This document shows positions 1 through 14,000 of a stretch of 64,000 nucleotides of DNA, piece after piece. The translations under genes were made by a program, and so were the position numbers. The notes under the pieces were generated by a model that was not told the DNA's origin, did not search any database, and was given only the letters and a program-made list of their open reading frames with translations. The DNA is from Capsaspora owczarzaki ATCC 30864 (Eukaryota; Opisthokonta; Filasterea), in assembly GCF_000151315.2 (NCBI RefSeq), contig NW_011887293.1, positions 2,216,917 to 2,280,916 on the forward strand. The letters run 5' to 3'. Position 1 is the stretch's first letter. Each line of letters starts with the position of its first letter.

Positions 1-680
<680 letters not shown>

Positions 681-1549
681 GGATGGGTCCAAAAGCAAAT
701 ACAAAACAGGGAATGAGCAAATTCAAGTGCTTACAAGGATGAGATGAGAATGGGGGCAGGTGACTGGGAAAGGTCTGAGAATCGCGGCCTGTTTTGCTTT
801 GTGATTCAGTGAAAGCTTGCGATTGCGATCAAACCTCATCGCGTGCGTCTGCGTCAGTACTCGCGCAATACAAGACGAAAAGACGTGCAAACTATGGTGA
901 TCGAGTTCCAAAGCACTGCTGGGGTGACTGTTGCATTGAATCTCTCGCTGAACAAGCCGAGACAGAAACGAATCAACGCCCAAGCGAATCTACAATCTCA
1001 GTTCTTCAATTCTTCAATCCTTCAATTCTTCAATCCTTCAATTCTTCAATCCTTCATCAATCCTTCATCAATCCTTCATCAATCCTTCATCAATCCTTCA
1101 ATTCTTCACATTTAAAATCTTCACTCATTTTTTTTTTCTTTTTGACACTTTTTTTTTTTTTTTGCTTTTCAGCTGTCTTGTTTTTTGTTTTTCGGTCGAC
1201 CATTTTTCGAACAAGCAACGCACACTCAAGCAACAAAACAGCTCCAATCGACACGACACGAACATCCCCAACGCTCAACACTTTGCTTCATCGACAGCAG
1301 CACACACACACACACAAAAAGCGACAACACACAAAAAACACACCAAAAGCGACGAATCGCGAGTCGAGCATCACAAGCGACTCTTTCTGTTCCACTTTCA
1401 GACGCAGACACACTCGCACAGAGACACACGCAACCTCAACGTGGTGCTTGTGTGGTGTTGACGTCCGACAAACGCGGGAAGGCGAGGCGAGACGAGACGA
1501 GACGAGACGAGAGCGACAGAAAGAGGAGTAGTAGTCAAAAAAACACACA
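681..1549. promoter_or_regulatory. Divergent intergenic region with a pentamer/octamer minisatellite
   Basis: 869 bp separate two divergent start codons (680 minus, 1550 plus), so both promoters must lie here. Bases 1002-1107 hold an imperfect direct repeat built from TTCAATTC, TTCAATCC and TTCATCAATCC units. T-runs follow at 1129-1163, then CA-rich and GAGAC-repeat sequence just before the kinase ATG. No TATA box or other defined motif was identified. Confidence 0.6.
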
Positions 1550-4500
1550 ATGGAAGAGACTCGCTCGCGCGCTGGTCAGGCCAAGCAGCAATGCGAGGCT
1601 GCGCTGGACGAGGCCATCACGCAGCTGTCGACGGAGGTCGGCGAGGCACAGCTGGACGACCCCGACTTTATGGTGGCACTGACCACGCTGAACGAGCTGT
1701 CGCAGCGGGTGCTGGAGACGACACTTGACGCCTACACGCCAGACCTTGTCAAGCAGGTCTCCACCGCCATCCAGGACCTCAAGCGCTCGTGGAAGGCGTC
1801 CTGGGGCTTTGTCGACCGCATCACGAACGTCATGCTCAGCGTCAACCGGCTCACCCGCATCGTCACCCAGCTCATCGAGGCAAAAACTGCGCCGCCGGCA
1901 CCAGCAGCAGCACCAGCAGCAGCAGCAGCTCCTCCAAAGCCCCAAGCCCAGCAGCCGCCAGTCATCATTGCGCCGTTGCTTCCTTCAACGCCAAGCACGA
2001 CCGAGGTAACCACAACAGCACGTCACAAATCCATTCGTTGGCTTTTCTTTCTTTCACTTTGACCAGAGTGAGGATTTTCCCAACTGCTGCGTAGATTGAT
2101 TTTTTTTTTTTTTTGAGTTTTGTAAGGAGTTTTCCATTGAGATTTTTTTTTTTTTTTTTTTTAGGATGTGTGTTTCATTTCCCCCTTTTGTTCTCCTTTG
2201 CGTTTGCGATCGTGCTCGATTTGCAGATGCATTCAGATTCGAGATTGCATTCGTCGATGCTTCAACTTAATCGCTTTCATCATCATCATCATCATCATCA
2301 CTTGCTTTTCGAAACGATCTTTGCTTTGATTTTATTGACCAACAACACTCACAATGCGCGCTTTTTTTTTTTTGGTCTATGCATAGTTGAGCAAGCTGCC
2401 AACACTTCCAGTGGCAAAGGCGTTGACGTCAAGCCCTGCTCCTCAACTCACAAAGAATGCTCAAGGCGGAGCATCATTGCCACCAATCACCGTGGCCGCC
2501 GTGGGCGAGCAAACGTCAGTCATGTGCCGAATCTGCGAAAAGGAAATCCAAGCAGCTGTGATTGCCCAGCATTCGCCACAGTGTGCTCGACTGCACAAGT
2601 GCATCGAAACCCTCGAGTCGTGCGACGAAGAGCTCCTCACGATTCACAGCACGCTCGAGCGGAGCATGTACAATCTCTCGCACCAGGCTCCTTCTTCGGG
2701 CGCTGTCAGCACATCGGCACCTCGTTCGACCAAGGCAGAGATCGAAATGGTGGAACAGCTCCTCGGGTCGGTCAAGCAGCTGCTGGAGGTTGAAAGCAAG
2801 AAAGGGATTGACATTGACGAGGAAACGCAAATCATCCAGTCCAACATTAACCGTCTCCCAGACTTGAACAACTTTTTGGCCAAGCACAAGCGCGACCTCC
2901 TGAGCAACTGCGAGAAGCGCTCCGACGCCATCATCACCAAGGGCGAGGTGCTGCAGAAATACCACGCCATTCTCTACGCCTTCCCTTCCAACCCTTCCGG
3001 ATCCTCGCCAGTGGCCGGTACTTCGACGAACGCCCGCGTAGGAGCACTGCCGAGCATCAAGGAGTTCAACTTTCTCAAAACCATCTCGCGAGGCTCGTTT
3101 GGACACGTGTACCTGGCCAAGAAGCGCGCAACCGGCGACTACTATGCCATCAAGGTGTTGAAAAAGATGGATCTCGTCCGCAAAAACCAAGTGGAATACG
3201 TGCGACATGAGCGTGACATCCTCTCCAAGCTCAACAGCCCGTTCATTATCAAGCTCTACTACTGCTTCCAGACGGTCGACTTTCTCTACATGGTCATGGA
3301 GTATGCGAACGGCGGCGACGTCTTCTCTTTGCTGCGCTCCGTCTCTTGCCTGGACGAGTCGTGGGCGCGATTTTACGTGGCCGAGTTGGTGTTGGCCCTG
3401 GAGCACATCCACGAAATGGGCATTGTTCACCGCGACATCAAGCCCGACAATTTGCTCATCAACCGCGATGGTCATATCAAGCTGGCTGATTTCGGTCTTG
3501 CTCGGCACGGGCTCGAGTCGTGCCATGCAAAGTCCGTGCTGGCCGCGCAAGCGCGGCAGCAGGCCAGGAACGGGCGCAAGGCAAGTGCTGAGCATGCAGA
3601 TGGCGTCGTGGCCCACAAGCTTGGCCAGTCAGCGGCCACTTCTACCTCCAGCATGACTTCTCTCGGTTCGCCGGCAGCACTCTCTTCGAGTGGGCTTTCC
3701 CCGATTTCCTCGTCCTCGTCGTCATCGTCGGAGCTGAACGTTTTTGCCGTCAACCGCTCTGGAATGGTCGAATCCACCATCGAGGACGTGGGTAGGATGT
3801 TTGAACAGCCTGGATCAATGGCATCGGTGGCCATCGCCGCGGCCGCGCGCGCCGTTGCCGATCGCGGCAGCACCGCCATCCCGCGCAGTGCGCTCGAGTC
3901 TGTCATGCGTGCACATTCGATCGCCATTCCTGATGGGACCAAGGGCGATTCGGCCGTGGCTACTGCGCTGTTGGACGTGCGCTCTGCCGCAGCCAAGGCT
4001 GCAGCGCTTCACCCAGGTCCTGAGGGTGGCTCTGCTGGCGGGCTGCGCGACCGATTGTCTGTGCGACGAAGCATCTACCAAGAGCACATCTCGCGCGCCG
4101 CCCTGTTCAGCTATGTCGGCACGACCGACTATCTTGCACCAGAAGTCATCCTGGGCTCGGGCCACGACACGGCAGTCGATTGGTGGGCGCTGGGCGTGTG
4201 TCTGTTTGAGTTTATCGTGGGTGTCCCGCCATTCTACGAGCCAGTTCTCCAGGACACGTTTGAGAACATTCTCGAGCGCCGCATCGAGTGGCCATCCGAG
4301 CTGTCGCCCGAAGCACTCGATCTTGTCGACAAGCTGCTGCTCGTCAATGTGGACAATCGGCTGGGATCGAATGGCGCTGCCGAAATCAAGGCCCACCCCT
4401 TCTTCCATGGCATCGACTGGAACAACCTTGCCAAAGCCGAAGCCTCCTTCATTCCCCTTGTGCGCGACGCCGAGGACACGAACAACTTTGCTGGTGCACA

Positions 4501-5349
4501 TGCCGGTGCGGTCGGCGGGTCTATGATTGGCGGAAAGCCAGTTGTTCTCGCACCTGCCGTGCCTTATGGGTTTGGCATGCAGCAAGACGACGAGCCGGAA
4601 GACGGCCTCGAGGAGCTGACCGAGTTGACTGCCAATCAGCAGACGCTTCTCTCAGACCCAGAGAACTTTGGCGGCTTTGCTTTCAAAAACCATTCGTTGC
4701 TTCAAACAGTCAACCAAGACCTGGTCGAGCAGCAAAAGGCTGTCCTTCCCACGACGTCCATTGCTGGCCCTCGCGCGGCCGCCGCAAAGCCTGCTGCTGC
4801 CAGTGAATCCGTGATCGAACGCGCTTTGACCGTCCTGGTTGCAGAAGATAATCCCGTCACGCAGCGCATTGTTGAAGCACTTCTCAAGACAATGGGCACA
4901 AACCCAGTCAAGGCGTTGGATGGCAAGATTGCAGTAGAAAAGGCCAAAGAGGTCAAATTTGACATTATTTTTATGGACATCATGATGCCCGTGATGGACG
5001 GTATCGAGGCTGCTCGAATTATTCGGTAGGGATTTCGATCTTCGGTCAATCAGCTTGTTTGCGTTTGGTCGGGGCGGGCGGGGTGTCAGACGGAGTGATT
5101 TCTTACGAAATTTGTTGTGCGGTGTGCCTTTTGTTTTTCTTTTTCTTTTGTTTTTCTTTTTCTGTTTCTGCAATTGCTAGTACGGAGGACAACCCCAACA
5201 CCAAGACACCAATCATTGCTTTCACTGCCATGGGCGAATCCATTCAAGAATTCAGGTCGAAAGGGCTGGACGATTTGCTACCAAAACCGTTCACCAAGAC
5301 AGAGCTCTTTGGGATGGTTCAAAAGTGGGGCAAGCCTTCCACCGCATGA
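1550..5349 (+). CDS. RIM15/IRE/Greatwall-type AGC kinase with C-terminal response-regulator receiver domain
   Basis: Three exons: 1550-2005, 2387-5025 and 5181-5349, all GT-AG and frame-consistent, giving about 1087 aa. A CxxC...HxxxxC zinc-finger-like motif (CRICEKEI...H...C) sits near residue 197, as in plant IRE kinases. The kinase domain spans roughly residues 377-826. It has the glycine loop SRGSFGHV, the lysine in YAIKVLKK, HRDIKPDN and DFGLA, then an insert of ~195 residues before GTTDYLAPE. A long DFG-APE insert is typical of Greatwall/RIM15. Residues ~970-1087 form a receiver domain with acidic pocket ED, phospho-acceptor Asp in FMDIMMPVMDG, switch Thr in IIAFTA and Lys in LLPKPF. 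Fungal RIM15 shares this kinase-plus-receiver layout and acts in nutrient/quiescence signalling through endosulfines. A phosphorelay input here is inferred. Confidence 0.9.
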
Positions 5350-5548
5350 GCACAAGTACCCCCCTGTCAGGTTATTTCGGCATTTGTTTTTGTCAACCGT
5401 ATTTTTTGAGAGATCGTTTTTTTTTTTGGCTTTCCACTTTTTTTTTTTCTTGGGTTTGTTTTCTGTTCACAACAATATTAACACTATTGGATTCGCTTCT
5501 CGATCCGTCATTGCTGGAAGGCAACACTTCCCTATTGATTTGAATTCA

Positions 5549-6603
5549 TTATGATTTGCATGCTGGTGTGATGGCACGCAGCGTGGCAATTTCACGTTTG
5601 AGATTGTCCCGAGCCAGCTTTTCGAGTTCGCCCTTGTAGTGCGCTGTGGTAAAGATCGCAGGCGTCTCGAGGAACTTTTCGAGGAGTTGCGGGCGCTTGT
5701 CGTTGTAGATTTGCAGCGGCACATGAATGTACTCTTGCCGAATCTGGCTTGCGTACTTGTCATATTCTAACACCAAAGTCCGTGTGAGAGCGTCGTCCAA
5801 ATCAAAACCGCCATCCTCGAGGCCTTGGCCATACCTGCAGCAGGCCAAGATAGAACAGACATGTCAAAGTCCAAGAACTTGTGCAGATCCGAATGTCCCT
5901 GGACCCGCGACAAGTGCTCGGGAGTTGTGTGCAGCTTGGTTGCCAAAATCCATTCTGCCACTGCATCCACTTTGGCCAGTGGGAGATCCTAGATTGCAGC
6001 AAAAATCACCATTCATCAATAATGAGATACGTCGTTTTCCAAATGCCCAAATCACACACATGATGACATGGTGGGATGCGAAATACTCACTGGAAGGTGA
6101 ACCGCGACCTGAGACCGGAAGAGCTCTGCGCTTTGCTCTTCGTTGTCGTTCCGTGTCGGATCGTAGACAATGTCATGATACACGACTGCCAGCGCTACGA
6201 GATCGCCGTCTTTGAGTTCATTCGCATTGACTGCGGCAGTTGTCTGGTCATCAGAATTGGTCATTCGAACACACAGAGTGAGTTTTGTTTTTAGGAACGA
6301 GGCTGGCACTCCCAAACCCATTCCCGCTCAGACTCTCTCGAATGATGCGTCGGACAAGCACCAAAGTAGCGTTGCAGCTCGGCACTGGACAAGAGCAAGG
6401 CAGGTGGGTGGTGGTGGAAGGGGTTCAGTCGCGTTTACCAGTCTGAGCAAGTCTTCAATATGGGTCAGTGTATGGTAAAATCGCTGAGGCTCAGTGTAAC
6501 CCTGATGGACACGAGCCCAAAGCGCCTCGAGTGATACATTGCTGCCAAAGGTGGCTGGAAACTTGGCCGCGATGGACGAGAAGAGAAGAAACGCGCCTGA
6601 CAT
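5549..6603 (-). CDS. HD-domain metal-dependent phosphohydrolase
   Basis: Four exons: 6603-6439, 6243-6091, 5988-5835 and 5766-5549. Phases match and predict 229 aa. The conserved order is YHTLTHIEDLL (first metal His), YHDIVYD (HD pair) and FLDFDMSVL (last metal Asp), followed by YASQIRQEY. This is the pattern of the small predicted HD superfamily phosphohydrolases (COG4339-like), usually 200-220 aa and of unknown substrate. An in-frame ATG at 6696 would add 31 residues with no family resemblance, so 6603 is preferred. The gene is convergent with the kinase and lies just downstream of the first SPX-EXS gene. Confidence 0.82.
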
Positions 6604-6820
6604 CAGCCACCCAACGAAACGCTTGTTCTGAGCGAATGAGGACTGGCCATTTTTTTTGGTTGGAAATTTTGGGAATAGTTGAACAGCAACCAACAATCAT
6701 GTTGAATAAAACATACATCGACACTTCCCATGCAATGCAACACAAGCACACAAAACCAAACACACAAAAACCGAACACGCAAAACCAAACACGAAACGAG
6801 GAGCACAAGGCAATCACACG

Positions 6821-9800
6821 CTAGTCGTGATGTGTCACAGAGACGCTGATCTCCGCATCCTCGTCAGGGAGAGTGTCGTACTTGTAAGCGACCTTCGACA
6901 GCTCGGACTCGCGATTTTCCGAACGCTCAAATGGCAGAGGGATGTCGACGATGACACGCGACTGGCCGCAGTTGCTGACATGCTCGTTCTCGATACGGAA
7001 CAGGTTCCACATGCAACGACTACCCAAGAAGGCGAGGATGAGCGAGAACGCCAACAATGAAAGCCAAAGCCCAAACCCACCCCCCCATGAAACTTACCGC
7101 GCAACCTCCATAAACGCCAGGAATGACACGAAAATCTGCGACGACAGCACGCCTTCGAAGGCATGTTGGGGCGCGAGCGTGAACGTCCAAAACAGGCGAA
7201 GTACCAGATCGAAGAACATGGCGAGATAGTAAACCTAGGTCGGACATTGTTGTGAGTGACTGGCGAAACATCTGTTTGCCGAGCAGACAAGAAAAAAAAG
7301 CCGGTTCTTTGCACAAAAAAACACTTACAATCTTTGGGTGGAACGCAAGCTCCTTGCGCAGAAATCCGTGCGCGCGTTCGCCGAGGCTCCAATCCATCTT
7401 GATATCCCAAATGTACGAGTACATGGCACTAGCGACGGAGGCCAGCACCCACGTAGTGCGCCAGTCGGTCCAGGTGATTGTCGAGTCCTTTTCTGTTTTG
7501 CAGCGCAGTGAGATTCTCCCAGAGAACCAAAACAAAACAACAACAAGAACAAAAAACGAACATACCACGAATCGAACTGTCGACGGAGGAGAGAATGCTG
7601 ACCAGCAATGTGACACCGTACTTTCCAGCATTTACAAGGTGCGGGTTGACCGCACGAGTGTCGTAGTAGCGACGAAGACATTGCATGCAACGCCAGAATG
7701 CCGGGAGCACAGAAATGAAAGGGCGAATACCAGAGGACACGTGCACGCAGTCAGTCGCTGTCATCGGCGGCACGTCCAGTGAGAGTCGAGGAAAGCATGA
7801 CAAACCTCCCTCCAGAACAAATAAATTTTCGGAGCACAAAGTGCTTACAAGTGGTGGCCCCGGTAATGTAGTAACAGAACAAAAACTCCCAGTCGAGAAG
7901 AGCAGTCACTAGACTAATAAGCTGATCACCGAGCCAGAGATCCGCAAAGCGAACTTGGGTGAATGGCGAGAGAATAACACGGCCCTGCAGATGGAAAACC
8001 ACAATGACGCAAAAGTAAGCAACATACCAACAGTTTGCAAAATGGAGTTCATTTGCCAGCAATGATCTTACAAATATCCTCAATGTCCAATAGCGGGCAG
8101 ATCGCCGCAGGACGTTAAACGGATTCAACATGAACAGAACGTAAAACACGGCGAGAGCCAGCGGGTTGTACCGGCCTGGGATGAAGGTAATTGAGTCGGA
8201 AAACGTGTAGCACAGGAGACTGATGCACCAGGTGACTGTGAGGAATGCTGCCAGCTACAAAGTGTGTGTCGTCACCAACCAGAACCAGTGAGCGAATGTT
8301 CTTCAAAACGATGCCAGCGTTCTTCGACTTTCGTATTTGAAATGAATTTGGTACCTCCGCAATCTGCGCAAAGTTCAAGTGGTCGCGGGGGTTGAAATCG
8401 AAAATCAAGACAAAGTTGATTTTGCGTTTCTGGAAGACCCAAAAGTTACCAGCCACCAGCCAGAGCATAAAGATGGGCAGCATCATGCCTCGATACATGA
8501 GCCACATGGGGGTGAAATCTGCAAGAGCGGGGTTGCTGCTTCGAGCCGAGACTGTGTGCACACGAAAATAGTGTTGGCAGCGAAAAAAGGCAGACAAACC
8601 AACAACGACCAAGGGTTAACACAGGAGCAATCTCTCATCAAGGCAATCGCACACGACCGTCGTGGAACAAACCTGCGATGGCAACGAGGACGAGCAGCGG
8701 AAGACACATTCCCGTCCAAGAACCCAGACGAAATGCAGACGTGGGTCGCACTGTGGCTTTTCCGGCCAGGCGGAGCTCACCCATGGCTTGCTTGCGATTG
8801 CCACCAAACCTGATTGAAGAGTACATTTTCTGCAATTCAAGAACGTTTGTTAGTTCAACAAAGACGGGGGTGGTAGTGGACAAGCATCAGTTCTAAGGCC
8901 ATACCTCGCACTCGAGCGTGAGCGGAATCAACGCATCTAGCAGCGTCATGAATGGCTCCTGCTTCAATTTCTCGAGACAGACGTCACGGGACTGCAAGCC
9001 AGTTATCTGCGGGCGTTCGAGCGGAAGGTTTGGGTCACAAGTCATTCAAGTTGATCAGCTGCTACAAATTTGCTCGTTTCCGCCAATGTTCAGAGCAGGA
9101 TGCTCGTTTTCATCATACCTTGTCGTGCTTTTTCAAAATCTTGGAGCACGCAGTGTGGTTGAGCGTGTGGTATGCGCGGACGAGATCCAGGAAGCGATAG
9201 TACTCTCGGAATGCAGCGGCAAGCTGATCGCGCGCATACTTGTACTGGTTGGGAGGAGGACGCAAGGTGCGAAGCACTCGCTGACGCAGCGTGGGTGGGC
9301 CGTCATGGTTAATGGAGCCAGTGTCGGCGATGGCGCCGTAGCTGGCAGGCATTTTGGTCGAGGTCAGGCCAGTGCTGGTGGAGGGCATGCCTGCGGCAGT
9401 CGAGCGAGCGCGTTCGCTTCGCGGTACCCCGGGAGTTAGTGCAATCACAATGGGGCGATCGCGCTCCTCGCGTTCTTTCGCGGTGAACGCCTTGTAGTCG
9501 GCGTTCGGGTTGGGCAGGGTCTCGTCAACATCCCCAAGGGTCAAAGATGGTTCATTGCCTTCAGCTTGTGCAATAACGGTGGCAGCTGCCGCCAGAGTTT
9601 CCGAGTCCTCTGCGGACATGGCTGAGGGAATAACAGAGTGGATGGATTGCGAGCGCCCGCGGGGTTGTGCGACGGGTGCAGGGCGCGCCAAGCGGCGGTT
9701 GAGGATGTCCACCAGCGCACTGGCGGGCGCCGACGCCGGATGGGCCAGCTCTGGTCTGTGCGCGTCAAAGTCCAGTCGGAATGCCGAAATTGGCGTCGTG

Positions 9801-10357
9801 AGGTTTGCTGTGGTTGTTGGGTTGTTGCGCTCGACCGTCGCGGAATCTACAGCTGTGCTTTCCTCTGCCATCGTCTGGCGCAGCTCTTCAAGGAGATACA
9901 CTTGATGACGCAGAGCCTTGTAGTTGGTAAGCGCCTCTCTGACCTTGTCGGTGAAGCAGCCATTCAGTTTGACAACCTCGTCATCGAACAGGCGCACAAA
10001 CTCGGCCTCTGCAGCCAAAAACCTCGTCTGATCTGCCACAAGCTGCGCGTCATCCTCAACCGTGCTCAGCAGTCGAGTGGACGTGCTGTGCGACGAAAAA
10101 TTGGCGGTTGCGCTCGCGACCTTCTTGAGTTGTTGTTTCAGTTGCTATTCAATCCAATCCCATGTAAGAAAAAGCTGTCAGTCAAAAACGCGGCACCAAC
10201 CACACATCCAAGTGTTCAAAGCTGGATGTTCCGAGCCAGCCAGTAGGAGGACGGGGGGGGAGGTGGGAAGTTGATCGGGTGAACTCACCTTGTAATCCAG
10301 GTACTGGTGGTTCCATTCGCTCAGTGCCATGCGGCGAATGTGCTTGGAGAACTTCAT
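6821..10357 (-). CDS. SPX-EXS phosphate exporter, XPR1/SYG1 family (copy A)
   Basis: Many exons; the first three are 10357-10289, 10144-9119 and 9006-8905. The protein opens MKFSKHIRRMALSEWNHQYLDY, the first SPX helix. A long low-complexity linker interrupts SPX, which resumes to end in KILKKHDK, the inositol-pyrophosphate-binding lysine cluster. Multi-pass EXS sequence follows: [84 protein letters not shown] and CMWNLFRIENEHVSNCG. XPR1 exports phosphate at the plasma membrane or Golgi under SPX control. Introns are about 60-150 nt. Copy B lies directly upstream in the same orientation. Confidence 0.92.
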
Positions 10358-11048
10358 GGCTACTAAATGACGGCTTGCGCGAGACGTATGAGATATCCGA
10401 CTCTAATGTGTATGCTTGAAAGCTTTCCTCCTGAGAGTGACTGCGAGTTGAGCTCTGATCTTGGACTGAGAGTAGTCAGAGCGCGTGGCCTGGAGGCAGA
10501 ACGGGAAGCGGCCAAAATCCGAGCCAAACAATTCCTGCCATAAGCGAGGTCACACACACACACACTCGCAGAGTGAGTTCATGGAATGAAGCAGGGACTG
10601 CAACGAGTCAGAGGGTTGGTTGTGCGTTGGTTGGTTGCGGGGGTGGAAGGGAGGGGAGGGGGCAATTGGGTTTCAAAAAGAGCGGTTTTTGCGTTTGGGT
10701 GATTTGCTCTGCCGCCCCGCTGGACGCATAGGCGGGAGACGAATGGCATAGACTGCGAGACATCCATCAACGTGGGGCTTGGGGGGAGGGGAGCGAGGGA
10801 GACGCGCGGGGTCGGCGGGGGAATTCGACTGCAACAAAAGCCATGCATTGCGATGTTTTTGCATTGGGATTTTGCATAGGGATTTGGTGGGTGGCTCACG
10901 AATGTTCCAGCCACTGGAAATAGACGAATGGACTGGACATGGATGCAATGGACAAACGAGCAAGGATGAACGTAGAACTACAATTGTACATGTATACTTG
11001 GAATCACTGGCAGAACCCCCCCCCCACACACACAAACAAACAAAGTTC
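10358..11048. other. Intergenic spacer between the tandem SPX-EXS genes
   Basis: 691 bp between copy B's stop and copy A's start, so it must hold copy B's 3' end signals and copy A's promoter. It contains short CA and G/C-rich runs (for example around 10556, 10785 and 11017). No further gene was supported. Confidence 0.6.
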
Positions 11049-14000
11049 TCATTGAGCCTTCTTCTCCAAGGCCTTGAACGGATCGAGTGCATCATCGGGC
11101 GCAAGGGTGCTGTTAATGGACGGTACGGCCGCCAGGTGGGCGGGAGAAATGTCCTCAGGTATCACACTAGGTGCACGGGATGGGAGCTCACTCGCTGGTT
11201 CGGACGGAGCAGGGTTTCGCAGTTTTGCGGCTTGGAGCGGGACCTCTTCCTCGTCTTGTTTCAGTGGACGGAAGGGCAATGGCACGTCGTGAATAACGCG
11301 GAACTGACCGCAATTATTGAGGTGCTCATTCTCCAAGCGGAAGATATTCCACATGCAGCGTCTGTCGAGAAAGGCAGCACAACGTCAAAACAACGGCACC
11401 CGAGTACAAAGAACAAATAGCAAGCACAACCAAGCAAAGAAAACCAGAAAAACAACCCAACGACAAAAAAAAAAAAAAAAAAAAAAACAAGAACAAACTT
11501 ACCGCGAAACTTCCAAAAAGGCAAGAACGGACAAAAAGATTTGAGAACTCAAAAAGTTGCCGATATTCTGCTGCGGGGCGATGGTAAAAGTCCAGAGGAA
11601 ACGGAGTGCCAAGTCGAGAACCATGGCAAAATAATAGACCTAAGAAATTGGGTTTTTTTGTCCCGAACGGAATGTTAGAATGAACCATTCTGCAACAAGC
11701 GGCTAAAAACGAAACATCGAGGCTTTACGAATTTGGGATAGTAGACCAGCTCCTTGCGCAAAAACTTGTACTTGCGTTCCGTGAGACCCCAATCCATCTT
11801 GATATCCCACGTGTAAGAGTAAACTGCGCTAATGCTGGCACAAATAACCCAGATGGTTCGGAAGGCGTTCCACGACGATCCAGGATGGGATTCTGCATTC
11901 GAGCGAAAGAGTTGCGGAATGTGTAAGGTGTGCCGTCCCAGAGACGAATTTTAAGAAGATTTCAAGATGCCACTCACCTCGATAGTACGCATCCAATGAA
12001 GAGAAGATGCCGACCATGATCGTGGCAGAGTATTTGCCAGCGTTCACCAAGTGAGGGAACTTGGCCTTCGTATCGCGGTAACGTCGAAGGCACTGCATGA
12101 GACGCCAGAAGGCCGGCAGACAGGTAATGACAGGACGGACGCCGTACGATACACTGACGCATCGAGATGCTGCAAAAAGCCAAAATAACCAACCCCGGAA
12201 GCATGAGAGACAACAACCGCCGATGATTTTCCAACAAGCAATTCGGCGGCGTGGACCTACAGGACGTCGCACTCGTGATGTAGTAGCAAAACAGAAACTC
12301 CCAGTCCAAAAGGGCGACGACCAAGCTAATGAGTTGATCTCCAAACCAGAAATCGGCAAATCGGACCTTTGTTAACGGTGATACGATAACTCGACCCTAT
12401 TTTGGCAGCGGTTGTTTGTTGGTTGGTGAGCAATCAATCAAGAGCGGATTGAACAAGACCGAAGTGCGCTGCGTCTGAGACGTACAAATGTGCGAAGAGT
12501 CCAGTAGCGCGCCGAGCGACGGAAAATGGGGAAGGGATTGAACATGAAGAGAACGTAGAATGACGCAAGAGCCAAGGGATTCCACCGCGCCGGAATAAAA
12601 CTAATCGAGTCCGAAAAGGTGTAACACAGGATGCTGACGCACCAAAACACTGACAGAAAGCCCGCAACCTGGATGCATCGTCAAGATGAGTTTCAAACAA
12701 GACGAGCAAGGGTTTGTTGAGCAACAAACAAACAATCAAGGTCAAACAAAACAAAACAACACAAAAGAAAAATAGAACTTACTTCGGCAACCTCTACAAA
12801 GTTTAAGTGATCCCGAACATTAAAGTCGAAAATAAAGGCATAGTTGATCTTCCGCTTTTGCCAAATCCATATATCGCCAGCCACCAGCCAAAGCATGTAA
12901 ATGGGTAAAAGCATGCCACGGTACATGAGCCAAATCGACTGGAAGTCGTCCAAGGCGCCATCCGCGTATCGCGAGCTGACTGCAAAACGGCGCAGAAAGA
13001 AAACTTCCCATCGTGAGTACAAATCTGTGGCTGTAACACGCATGAATGGCAACGTTCTCTGACCAGCGATGATGACCAGAATGAATAAAGGAATGCACAT
13101 GCCACCCAGAAGTCCGAGTCGAAAAGCAGACCCTGCCTGAACCTATGAGTTGAAAACAATGACAAGGGTCGTCAACAAAAACGAAGTCAGTGGCAATGGT
13201 GCTGCACAGTCAAAGAAAACTGCTTCGACAGCCAGCGTGCCCTACCGTTTCTTCATCGACAAGCCGGAGACGACGCATAGCAGCTCGACGATCGCCGTCA
13301 CAGATGGCATCAGAATAGAGTTTCTGTTCAGCAAGATGGCAGAACCATTGAGCCTTGTTCTCACAACCAGCAAACGAGCAAGCTCGGAGAAACGCATTTG
13401 CGTTCATACCTCGCAGTCCTCCATCAAGCTGCTCAGCTTCTCTCGAAGCTTCATGAACGGCTCATTCTTGAGCTTGTCCATGCAAACCGCCAAAGTTCGG
13501 AAGCCCGTAGTCTAGAAGCGACAAAAAAAAAAAAAAAAAACGATCGTGAAACATCGCGAAATCAAAAGAAGCAATTTCGAGTTGGAGTGATTGCACGTCA
13601 CTTCGTTGAGAGAAAATTTTACCTTGTCATGCTTTTTCAAGATTTTCGCGAGTGCAGTGTGATTAAGAATATGGTAATTGCGCAGAATGTCCAGAAAGCG
13701 GTAGTGCTCGGCAATAGCGGCGGAAAGTTTGCGAAGCGCCACCTTGTACCGATTGGGAGAGTGCAGCACAGTTGCTAGACCAAGTCGGTGCTGCTTGGCT
13801 TGAACCGAGGGTGGTGAAGGCTCCACGGCAAGTGCAGCCGCAGATGCAGATTGCCGGGCCTTGTCTATCGGACTGTGAGAAACAGCGCCAGTTGGGAGCG
13901 AGGCAGGGGCTTTGAGCGAAAGTTGCTTTGGAGATGAGTCGACGTTTGACACTGCCACACCAGCGGCAATTGGAAGAAATGCCGATGCAAGAGCACTCTT

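Noticed and set aside
2516-3616. 366-residue minus-strand open frame opposite the kinase
   Set aside because: It is antisense to the well-supported kinase exon and has no recognisable family sequence.
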